Assembly: GCA_945867255.1 (NCBI GenBank)
Contig: CAMBHV010000038.1
Coordinates: 1 to 9,089, forward strand
Origin: an uncultured Clostridia bacterium
Lineage (GTDB): Bacteria > Bacillota > Clostridia > Oscillospirales > Ruminococcaceae
Direction: 5' to 3'
Length of the DNA: 9,089 bases
Shown here: in pieces, positions 1 to 5,258 of the stretch
Layout: every line of letters begins with the position of its first letter
Numbering within the stretch: the first letter of the stretch is position 1
The notes under the pieces: model-generated
The model's input: only the letters and a program-made list of their open reading frames with translations
Database searches by the model: none
What the model was told of the DNA's origin: nothing
Program-made: the position numbers and the translations under genes

Positions 1-1
1 T

Positions 2-571
2 TACAACAGCACGTTTTTCAATTTTGTGCCGTATGATGAGCCGGCCCGCGTCCTGACAGGCCCCAGCGCTGCCCGTATTCAGGTAACACATTCCAACCGG
101 TACAAAACATATTTTGACTGGGATGAAGCGGCCGGAAAATACATGATGAGCCAGTATTCGCATGCTTCTGGTTCTATCGAACCCAGTGTGGATCGCAATA
201 ATGACCAGCAGCTTGCATTTGACAATGTGCTGGTGATTATGACAGAGTTTGATGTATGGCCCGATCCGGGTGATTCCGGCTATGATCTGCAGAAAGTGAC
301 GTATGGCTCCGGCTATGGTTATTATTTCAGCGGTGGCCGCGCCGAGAAGATCTGCTGGGAAAAGCCTACACCGGATTCCGCACTGCGCATTTTGTATGCG
401 TTTGGCGAGGAAGAACAGGTACAGATCAACACAGGAAAAACCTATCTTGCTGTGGTAGACCTTGATGAAGCGGCAGGCTTTACGTTCGAGCCATCTGAAA
501 GCGAAGCGGCAAGTTCCGCCAGCGTGGAGGACGCGGGCAGTGCCGTTTCCACCAGCACGGCGGTGGAATAA
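2..571 (+). CDS. DUF3048 (YerB-like) protein, C-terminal part, cut by window edge
   Basis: The reading frame is open from the first full codon of the window (it begins Tyr-Asn-Ser-Thr-Phe-Phe-Asn-Phe) to a TAA at 569-571, so the 5' end lies upstream; an apparent GTG at 26 is internal. The visible 189 residues match the C-terminal half of DUF3048 proteins. They include an FDNVLVIMTEF strand, a GSGYGYYFSGG turn, an ICWEK strand and the closing INTGKTYLAVV. The same blocks recur in the next gene (FHNVLVLF, GTGKGWYCHGG, VTWEK, VNTGKTYLAFV), so the two are tandem paralogues. The last 25 or so residues are a Ser/Ala/Glu-rich low-complexity tail. Family members are usually surface lipoproteins of unknown function. 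The signal peptide cannot be seen here. The next gene starts 34 bases downstream, implying one operon. Confidence 0.8.
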   Translation, partial: YNSTFFNFVPYDEPARVLTGPSAARIQVTHSNRYKTYFDWDEAAGKYMMSQYSHASGSIEPSVDRNNDQQLAFDNVLVIMTEFDVWPDPGDSGYDLQKVTYGSGYGYYFSGGRAEKICWEKPTPDSALRILYAFGEEEQVQINTGKTYLAVVDLDEAAGFTFEPSESEAASSASVEDAGSAVSTSTAVE

Positions 572-576
572 TTCTC

Positions 577-590
577 TGCGCGGTTGCGCA
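577..590 (+). other. Small intergenic hairpin between the two DUF3048 genes
   Basis: TGCGC-GGTT-GCGCA forms a 5-bp stem with a 4-base loop just after the first gene's stop and just before the second gene's ribosome binding site (GAGGA, 595-599). There is no T-run, so it is not a terminator. It could protect the upstream message end or be chance. Confidence 0.3.
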
Positions 591-605
591 TGAAGAGGAA
601 ACAGA

Positions 606-1724
606 ATGAAGTTTATAGGTAGAAGATGGATAGCGCTTGTGCTTTGCGCGGCATTGTGCCTGGCCTTGGCGGCATGCGGTGAACCTGCATCGCCGTCTTC
701 CGCTGACGGGGGTGTTCCTGGTTTCGAAGGCGAAGAAACGCCGGATTACAACCTGATCACCGGCCAGCCGCTGGGCGAGGGGATGACTGTTGGCCAGCGC
801 CCGGTAGCGGTGATGATACGCGCGGAGCGCGCAGGCTGGCCGCAAAGTGGCATTGCCGGTGCAGATGCCCTTGTAGAAATGGCAACACAAGGTGGGGACA
901 CAGCTCTGATGGCGCTGTATGCTAATGCAGCCGGGTTGCCGCAAGTTGGCCCTGTGGGCCCGTTGTGGGACCAGCATTTGCAGATTGCCATGGCGGTAGA
1001 TGCCATTTGCGTGAACATTGGAAGCACGGTATATGCAGAGAATCTGCTGAATGAGAAAACATATCAGAACGTGGACGGTGAATACGTAGGGACACAGAGT
1101 TTTGTGTTTATGACCGAGCGTAAGGATTACGGAAACGAGTTTTCATGGTATGTGAATGCGGAGGGCCTTTCTGCCGGGATGGCCGCGGTAGGGCTGGATG
1201 CTGCCAAAGGCAGCAACGTGCCGTTTCTGCGATTCGCAAAGGAGCCTTTTGCTCCAAAGGGTGGTAATGCTCCGGAAGTGACATTTCAGTTTTCGGAACA
1301 GTGCCCGGTTCGCCTTGCGTACGATTCTGCAAATGGAGTTTACTTAAAAGAGGCATACGGTGAGCCGCATAAAGATGGCGAAACGCAACTTTCTTTTCAT
1401 AATGTGTTGGTTCTGTTTAGCGATACGGCAGAAAAGCCGGATGACACCGGTGCGGTGGATTATCTGTTCGGCACGGGTAAAGGCTGGTATTGCCACGGTG
1501 GGACCTATATGACGGTTACTTGGGAAAAGAAAAGCGAGCAGGCGCCGCTGGAATTGTTTGATGAAAGCGGAAATCCTGTGCGCGTTAACACGGGAAAAAC
1601 ATATCTTGCATTTGTTCCGTCTGCACAGCTGGGTACATTGAACCTGGCACAGACGCAGCAGGCGGCGTCTTCTGCCCCATCGGCCAGTACGGCCGGCAGT
1701 TCGGCACCAGCCAGTGCTGCATGA
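606..1724 (+). CDS. DUF3048 domain lipoprotein (YerB-like)
   Basis: This is a 372-residue predicted lipoprotein. Residues 1-23 are a lipoprotein signal peptide with basic residues at 5-7, a hydrophobic core and the lipobox LAAC with Cys24 as the lipidation site, so it should be anchored outside the membrane. Residues about 50-185 match the DUF3048 N-terminal domain (NLITGQPL, RPVAVMI, PQSGIAGADALVEM) and about 205-338 the C-terminal domain (FHNVLVLF, GTGKGWYCHGG, VNTGKTYLAFVPSA). A Ser/Ala-rich tail fills 350-372. The start is supported by GAGGA at 595-599, six bases ahead of the ATG. In YerB-type proteins the N domain normally carries a GPVRSAR block; here it reads GPVGPLWD (115-122), suggesting divergence of the ligand or active site. 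The gene follows a paralogue by 34 bases and ends at a strong terminator. Molecular function of the family is unknown; family assignment is confident. Confidence 0.88.
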   Translation: MKFIGRRWIALVLCAALCLALAACGEPASPSSADGGVPGFEGEETPDYNLITGQPLGEGMTVGQRPVAVMIRAERAGWPQSGIAGADALVEMATQGGDTALMALYANAAGLPQVGPVGPLWDQHLQIAMAVDAICVNIGSTVYAENLLNEKTYQNVDGEYVGTQSFVFMTERKDYGNEFSWYVNAEGLSAGMAAVGLDAAKGSNVPFLRFAKEPFAPKGGNAPEVTFQFSEQCPVRLAYDSANGVYLKEAYGEPHKDGETQLSFHNVLVLFSDTAEKPDDTGAVDYLFGTGKGWYCHGGTYMTVTWEKKSEQAPLELFDESGNPVRVNTGKTYLAFVPSAQLGTLNLAQTQQAASSAPSASTAGSSAPASAA

Positions 1725-1731
1725 TTAAATG

Positions 1732-1772
1732 AAAAAAGGCCGCCTTTCGATGCTTCGAAAGGCGGCCCTTTT
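1732..1772. terminator. Bidirectional intrinsic terminator between convergent genes
   Basis: A perfect 13-bp stem (GGCCGCCTTTCGA at 1738-1750 with 1755-1767) and a TGCT loop are flanked by six A on the left (1732-1737) and TTTT on the right (1769-1772). It lies 13 bases after the DUF3048 stop and 13 bases beyond the end of the minus-strand 3D gene, so it can stop transcription from both sides. The minus-strand T-run (six) is the stronger one. Confidence 0.92.
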
Positions 1773-1780
1773 ATAATGTG

Positions 1781-2842
1781 CTAGGGAACGTATACGTATA
1801 CTTCTTTTACACCATTTTCGGCGCTTTCTTCATATGTTTCATAAAACAAATCTACCTGCATGCGGTTATGGCGCACAAAAGCGCCGGTGTCGGTAGCAAT
1901 GGCCCAACCATATACAAATTTGCCATCGGTGGATACGATATACACCTTTGTGCCGTACGGAATCAGTGTAGGATCTACTGCAAAAGTGCCATAATATAAC
2001 CCAAGGCCGCTGGCGCCTTTTCCGCTGGCGGAATAATAACCAGTGGCTTTCATGGTGTATACTTCGGAAAAGCTGGAAGGCACGTTGTCCTCTACCGTAA
2101 TGCCGTCCGGCGCAGAAAGTGGGCTTACCACGTTGGTTTGTATACGTTTATACACAGCATTCTGTGCAGGAGTAATGACAGTTTCCTGAATGACTTCGCT
2201 GCCAGCATATTCTCCATCTACATATCGGGCGCGCGTGGTCACTTCCTTGGAGCCGTCTATCCCTTCCTGGAACAGAATATCATGGATATATTGGCCCTCG
2301 GGGTCTTCCACTTCCTCTACAAATTCTTCTTCGAAGGGGATAGGCTCGGTAGTGACAGTGTCTTCATAAGTTACACGGTGCACAACGATGTCCGGCATAC
2401 CCTCATAAAGGCGGGAATCCAGCGCCGGTTCTGTGAAATCTTCTTCAGAAAGTGTGATGCCAGCGTGCTGGACGGCATCTTTCACCGTGCCCACACTTAC
2501 CTGAGCCACATATTCCTGCCCGTCTGCATAAAGCGCTACCGGATATGCCCGCACTACTTTCAGAAGAGCAAGGCTGCCACCGCTTTCGGCAAACAGTGCA
2601 TCATCATGCTGGTTCAGCTCCAAGCCGGCCGCTTGGGCCAGGAGCTGAGGATCCTCCGTACAGGCCATCACGAGATGCGAAGTTTCATTGGAAGCATCTG
2701 TGACATGTACGACATTCAAATGGGTCCAAAGAAAAGCCATGGCCCCCGACAGACAGCAAAGTGTACCTGCCACAGCCAGAATACGAGGCCCCCCGTGCGT
2801 CAGAGCACGGCGCATATGTTCCTTTCGTTTACTTGTACGCAT
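1781..2842 (-). CDS. Membrane-anchored DUF348/G5/3D domain protein (YabE-like cell-wall protein)
   Basis: This protein of about 353 residues has a short basic N-terminus, one membrane segment (about 21-39) and then extracytoplasmic domains. DUF348-like repeats lie at about 45-155 (VALYADGQEYVAQVSVGTV), a G5 domain at about 156-236 (TTEPIPFEEEF to ETVITPAQNAVYKRI) and a C-terminal 3D domain at about 261-352. The three Asp that name the 3D domain are present: AVDP (290), ATDTGAF (318) and VDLF (331), in the double-psi beta-barrel fold shared with lytic transglycosylases. Related proteins (YabE, Rpf-like) act on peptidoglycan, so a wall-remodelling role is inferred. I chose the ATG at 2842 because GGAG lies nine bases upstream of it. 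In-frame ATGs at 2890 (no ribosome site) and 2857 (weak AGG) would add 16 or 5 residues, and one at 2815 would remove 9. It ends with TAG just before a shared terminator. Confidence 0.85.
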   Translation of the reverse strand: MRTSKRKEHMRRALTHGGPRILAVAGTLCCLSGAMAFLWTHLNVVHVTDASNETSHLVMACTEDPQLLAQAAGLELNQHDDALFAESGGSLALLKVVRAYPVALYADGQEYVAQVSVGTVKDAVQHAGITLSEEDFTEPALDSRLYEGMPDIVVHRVTYEDTVTTEPIPFEEEFVEEVEDPEGQYIHDILFQEGIDGSKEVTTRARYVDGEYAGSEVIQETVITPAQNAVYKRIQTNVVSPLSAPDGITVEDNVPSSFSEVYTMKATGYYSASGKGASGLGLYYGTFAVDPTLIPYGTKVYIVSTDGKFVYGWAIATDTGAFVRHNRMQVDLFYETYEESAENGVKEVYVYVP

Positions 2843-2849
2843 TTCACAC

Positions 2850-2863
2850 TTCTCCATGGAGAA
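2850..2863 (-). promoter_or_regulatory. Palindrome over the ribosome binding site of the 3D-domain gene
   Basis: TTCTCCATGGAGAA is a perfect 14-base palindrome. On the minus strand it contains the GGAG that serves the ATG at 2842, and also an alternative in-frame ATG (2857). Folded as RNA, the TTCTC/GAGAA arms would pair and hide the ribosome site. This could be modest translational control, or chance. Confidence 0.35.
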
Positions 2864-2955
2864 CCTGCCTGCGCCATATAAGCCGGACATTCAGAAGAAC
2901 ATGCGGCCCGGCGTCAAGCGCAGAAAAAGGAAGAACCTTTCTTACGAACTTTGCT

Positions 2956-2984
2956 ATTTTAGCAGAGTTATGCCGGTGCGTCAA
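2956..2984 (-). promoter_or_regulatory. Sigma-A-type promoter for the 3D-domain gene
   Basis: On the minus strand TTGACG (2979-2984) and TAAAAT (2956-2961) are separated by exactly 17 bases, close to the housekeeping consensus. Transcription would start near 2949, leaving a 5' leader of about 105 bases before the chosen ATG. No convincing terminator separates it from the upstream MFS gene, so readthrough from that gene may also contribute. Confidence 0.65.
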
Positions 2985-3009
2985 GCAAAATAGTGATTTT
3001 TATGTGATT

Positions 3010-4278
3010 TTATACATTTTGTAAAGGCTTGCGCTGATGCCTGCGTCGAATCGCCCATACAGGTACAAGACATAGACAAGTGCCGCCGGCCATAGCCGCC
3101 GACAGAAACAGCCACAGCCCGGGGATAGAGCCGCTGTCAAGCCAAAAACTGCATACAGCGGTTCCCGCCATGGCACCGGTCATTTGCATGAGGCTCTCTG
3201 CACTCATGACGGTGCCGCGAACTTCGTCCGGCGTTTGGGCCTGCAACAGTACACTGTCTACACAAGTGAACATGCCGAGCAGGAGATAATATGCAGCATA
3301 TCCAATAAAAAAATATTCGATATGTACGGTGAGCGCCATAGCGGCAATCAAAAAGGCCGCTGTGATGCGGATAGCCAGATACCATACGGCTTGTGCACGT
3401 GCGGTGTGGGTGCGTCGAATCAGTTTGTCTGCTGCGAACCCGCCCATTACCACGCCAACCATCGCGGCACAGGAGAACATTCCCAACAGCATTCCGGGCT
3501 CTTGCCCGTGCAGAAGGTCTAAAAGCCGCGGCTGCCAGTACCCTTCCACACCAATGCAGGAAAAACCGTACGGCAGCACGCACAGTAGGCAGAAAAGAAC
3601 GAGCGGAAGTGTGCCGGCAAGACGAAGCGTGCGAGTGATCTGGCCGGAGAATCCGTGTGCGAGCCCCCTCAGAGAAAGAGGGCTGCCATGACGTGTGCCT
3701 GTGTCGGAGGGAATGCGATGCGCAACCATCGCCAAACAACTTGCACACAGCGCTATACTGATCAGGAGATTGGCTGTATAAGGGCGGAAAAATGAAATGG
3801 TGCTCAATGCACCGCCCAGCAAAGCACCAGTTGCCTGGCTGCCAAACTGGACGGCTTGCTGAAGAGCCGTTCCAAAGGAGAGCCGTTGGGTACCGCGCGC
3901 ATGCAACCAGTTCTCCAGATACATGGCGTCCAGTGTGCCGCTGTTTAGCGCGTTGCATATGCCGTTGTATGCATAACAAAGCAGAACGATGATACCGTGC
4001 CCAAAAAGGAAAATTGGCAAATAAATGAGCCGCAGAATCATAGCGGCGACCCAAACACGCTTGCGCCCATACAGATCGCCCAGCATGCCGCTGGGCACCT
4101 CAAACACAACCTGAAAGAAAGAAAGCAGGAAGAAACCCAGCGCTATCTGAGAAAGGCTGAGGCCTCTGCTCATGGCCAGCAGAGTGTTGATACACATCAG
4201 CATACCGCTCATGGCGCCGCTGATGCCAAAAGCGGCAAGATAGGTTGAAGGTTGAAAGTCTTGAGGATATGGCTTCAT
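3010..4278 (-). CDS. MFS transporter, probable drug/metabolite exporter
   Basis: This 422-residue polytopic membrane protein has the size of a 12-helix major facilitator. Residues 64-74 (GMLGDLYGRKR) are the classic MFS motif A in the loop between helices 2 and 3. The EVPSG just ahead of it, a conserved SGTLDAMYLENW segment (113-124) in the helix 4-5 area, and EVRGTVMSAESL (352-363) resemble exporters of the drug:proton antiporter type. The substrate cannot be told from sequence. The ATG at 4278 is preferred because AAGGA lies about nine bases upstream. In-frame ATGs further upstream (for example 4296 and 4410) lack a ribosome site, and the extra residues would be translated through the intergenic hairpins. 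The gene lies 168 bases after an ArsR-like regulator on the same strand, suggesting regulator-controlled export of a toxic compound or signal (inference). Confidence 0.85.
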   Translation of the reverse strand: MKPYPQDFQPSTYLAAFGISGAMSGMLMCINTLLAMSRGLSLSQIALGFFLLSFFQVVFEVPSGMLGDLYGRKRVWVAAMILRLIYLPIFLFGHGIIVLLCYAYNGICNALNSGTLDAMYLENWLHARGTQRLSFGTALQQAVQFGSQATGALLGGALSTISFFRPYTANLLISIALCASCLAMVAHRIPSDTGTRHGSPLSLRGLAHGFSGQITRTLRLAGTLPLVLFCLLCVLPYGFSCIGVEGYWQPRLLDLLHGQEPGMLLGMFSCAAMVGVVMGGFAADKLIRRTHTARAQAVWYLAIRITAAFLIAAMALTVHIEYFFIGYAAYYLLLGMFTCVDSVLLQAQTPDEVRGTVMSAESLMQMTGAMAGTAVCSFWLDSGSIPGLWLFLSAAMAGGTCLCLVPVWAIRRRHQRKPLQNV

Positions 4279-4356
4279 GATGGGCTTTCCTTTCATGTTG
4301 CGGTTCAGTAGAATGAGCGCTCCATTTCGGCACAGGATAAAGGGTAAAATGAGTAT

Positions 4357-4403
4357 AAAAAAGAAAGGCCGTGCGCCTGACCCCTTTCGCGCACAGCCTG
4401 TGC
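4357..4403 (-). terminator. Intergenic terminator or attenuator between regulator and MFS gene
   Basis: Read on the minus strand, three overlapping helices occur. Helix A is GCACAG-G-CTGTGC (4391-4403). Helix B is GTGCGC (4389-4394) with GCGCAC (4371-4376). Helix C is GAAAGG (4383-4388) with CCTTTC (4363-4368), followed directly by six T (4357-4362). A and B share bases, and B and C interleave, so they cannot easily coexist. Helix C plus the T-run is terminator-like, though its stem is only 6 bp with a 14-base loop. This could simply be partial termination after the regulator, or true attenuation. Confidence 0.5.
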
Positions 4404-4411
4404 AAAGCATG

Positions 4412-4425
4412 CGATAATGTTATCG
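4412..4425. repeat. Inverted repeat CGATAA-TG-TTATCG downstream of the regulator gene
   Basis: A 6-2-6 inverted repeat lies 21 bases beyond the regulator's stop. It contains a TGTTAT core resembling half of the CATAACA/TGTTATG operators found upstream of the same gene, but the spacing differs. It may be a weak extra binding site or an RNA hairpin. Confidence 0.3.
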
Positions 4426-4446
4426 GAAGCCATTCGATTGATGTGT

Positions 4447-5040
4447 TTACTTGGCTTTTTCCATTCCTTGCTGCCACATAGTCAGGTCTGTAGAGAGAAT
4501 GCTGATTTCGTACAGATGAGCCTCTTTGCTGGCATGTTCGGCTGTGCTGTGTGCATAGAAAAAACGGGTAAGCATATCAAAAAATTCCTGCGCTTCATTT
4601 TGGGTGAGATATACGGTGGAGTAACGATGCGAACTGGCCAGTGCCGGTTCAACTCTTTCATCGCCGCGCCGCACTTGTGCCAGCACATCAGACATGCGCT
4701 GCAATTGCTGAGACACATTGTTGTTCAGCAGTGCTTCCTGCATCAGCGGTGCGGCACGATGTGCGTCAATATTCACTGTAACATCTGCGGCTTTGTAAAA
4801 TTTGGCACAAAAACCATGAATATTTTCTGTGCGGGCCAACTCTACAAGGCCCATTTGCTCCAGCTTTCCCAGATGATGCCCAGCCGAAGACGGTGCAATG
4901 TTTAGCGTGTCTGCCAGTTGCTTTGCTGTCATACCCTGCGGCCGCAGGCTGAGTTCGAACATAATTTTCTGACGCAATGGATGCATGTAGGTGCGAAGAT
5001 CTTTCTCCGTGCAGATGTGGATGATACGTTTATTTTCCAT
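4447..5040 (-). CDS. ArsR-like winged helix-turn-helix transcriptional regulator
   Basis: This 197-residue cytoplasmic regulator has its DNA-binding domain at the N-terminus. MHPLRQKIMFEL (19-30) is the typical first helix, MTAKQLADTLNI (37-48) the second, and APSSAGHHLGKLEQ (49-62) the recognition helix, followed by GLVEL and a beta wing to about residue 85. The CxC metal site of arsenic/cadmium sensors is absent, so it is probably not a metal sensor of that class. Residues 90-197 form a helical region of unknown ligand specificity. The ATG at 5040 is chosen because GAGGGAG lies five bases upstream; an ATG at 5067 sits inside a predicted operator and has no ribosome site. It heads a minus-strand unit with the MFS transporter, and its promoter carries two matched inverted repeats, pointing to autorepression and local control of the transporter. 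Confidence 0.85.
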   Translation of the reverse strand: MENKRIIHICTEKDLRTYMHPLRQKIMFELSLRPQGMTAKQLADTLNIAPSSAGHHLGKLEQMGLVELARTENIHGFCAKFYKAADVTVNIDAHRAAPLMQEALLNNNVSQQLQRMSDVLAQVRRGDERVEPALASSHRYSTVYLTQNEAQEFFDMLTRFFYAHSTAEHASKEAHLYEISILSTDLTMWQQGMEKAK

Positions 5041-5064
5041 GATAACTCCCTCAATCGCGCATAT

Positions 5065-5083
5065 CATAACATTTTTTGTTATG
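5065..5083. promoter_or_regulatory. Predicted operator 1 for the ArsR-like regulator
   Basis: CATAACA-TTTTT-TGTTATG is a perfect 7-5-7 inverted repeat. It lies downstream of the regulator's -10 box, in the early transcribed leader, where a bound repressor would block elongation or open-complex formation. It matches operator 2 in arm sequence and spacing. Confidence 0.72.
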
Positions 5084-5094
5084 GGTTTGATTTT

Positions 5095-5124
5095 AGTATA
5101 TCATGACAATTATTGTTATGTCAA
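5095..5124 (-). promoter_or_regulatory. Sigma-A-type promoter of the regulator (and MFS) unit
   Basis: On the minus strand there is a perfect -35 TTGACA (5119-5124) and a -10 TATACT (5095-5100), 18 bases apart. Transcription would start near 5088, giving a leader of about 48 bases. Operator 2 covers the spacer. Confidence 0.8.
5102..5120. promoter_or_regulatory. Predicted operator 2 for the ArsR-like regulator
   Basis: CATGACA-ATTAT-TGTTATG has the same 7-5-7 architecture as operator 1 with a single arm mismatch. It occupies the -35/-10 spacer of the regulator promoter and touches the -35 box, so binding would exclude RNA polymerase. The two operator centres are 37 bp apart, about 3.5 helical turns. 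Confidence 0.72.
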
Positions 5125-5179
5125 GCTTTTGGAGGTTCGCTTTTCCATCTGTGTGCAGAAACCGGCCCGGTGTTTTTCG

Positions 5180-5209
5180 TTGAAGGAAAGGTACAATTTA
5201 TGATATAAT
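5180..5209 (+). promoter_or_regulatory. Extended -10 promoter for lepA
   Basis: TTGAAG (5180-5185) and a perfect TATAAT (5204-5209) are 18 bases apart, with TG one base before the -10 (TGATATAAT), the extended -10 form. Transcription should start near 5216, about 43 bases before the lepA start codon. It is divergent from, and does not overlap, the regulator promoter and its operators. Confidence 0.8.
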
Positions 5210-5258
5210 ACATTCAATATTCTGTTCCATGTATATGGTTTGGGAAGGAGCACGCCTT

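Noticed and set aside
2138..2881. A 247-codon plus-strand frame opposite the 3D-domain gene
   Set aside because: It is antisense to a clear DUF348/G5/3D gene, has no recognisable domain and no supported start.
2911..2986. Nine-base repeat GCGTCAAGC at 2911-2919 and 2978-2986 in the 3D-gene leader and promoter
   Set aside because: Only one copy serves as a -35 box; the other has no -10 at a workable distance. A single 9-mer repeat in this much sequence is not far from chance.
3137..4054. A 305-codon open frame on the minus strand in another phase within the MFS gene
   Set aside because: It lies wholly inside the MFS gene, its translation is rich in Arg, His, Ser and Cys without recognisable domains, and it has no ribosome site. 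It is a shadow frame.
5160..5178. ACCGGCCCGGT followed by a T-run upstream of lepA, resembling a plus-strand terminator
   Set aside because: The stem is only about 4 bp with a 3-base loop, and no plus-strand gene precedes it that would need a terminator.
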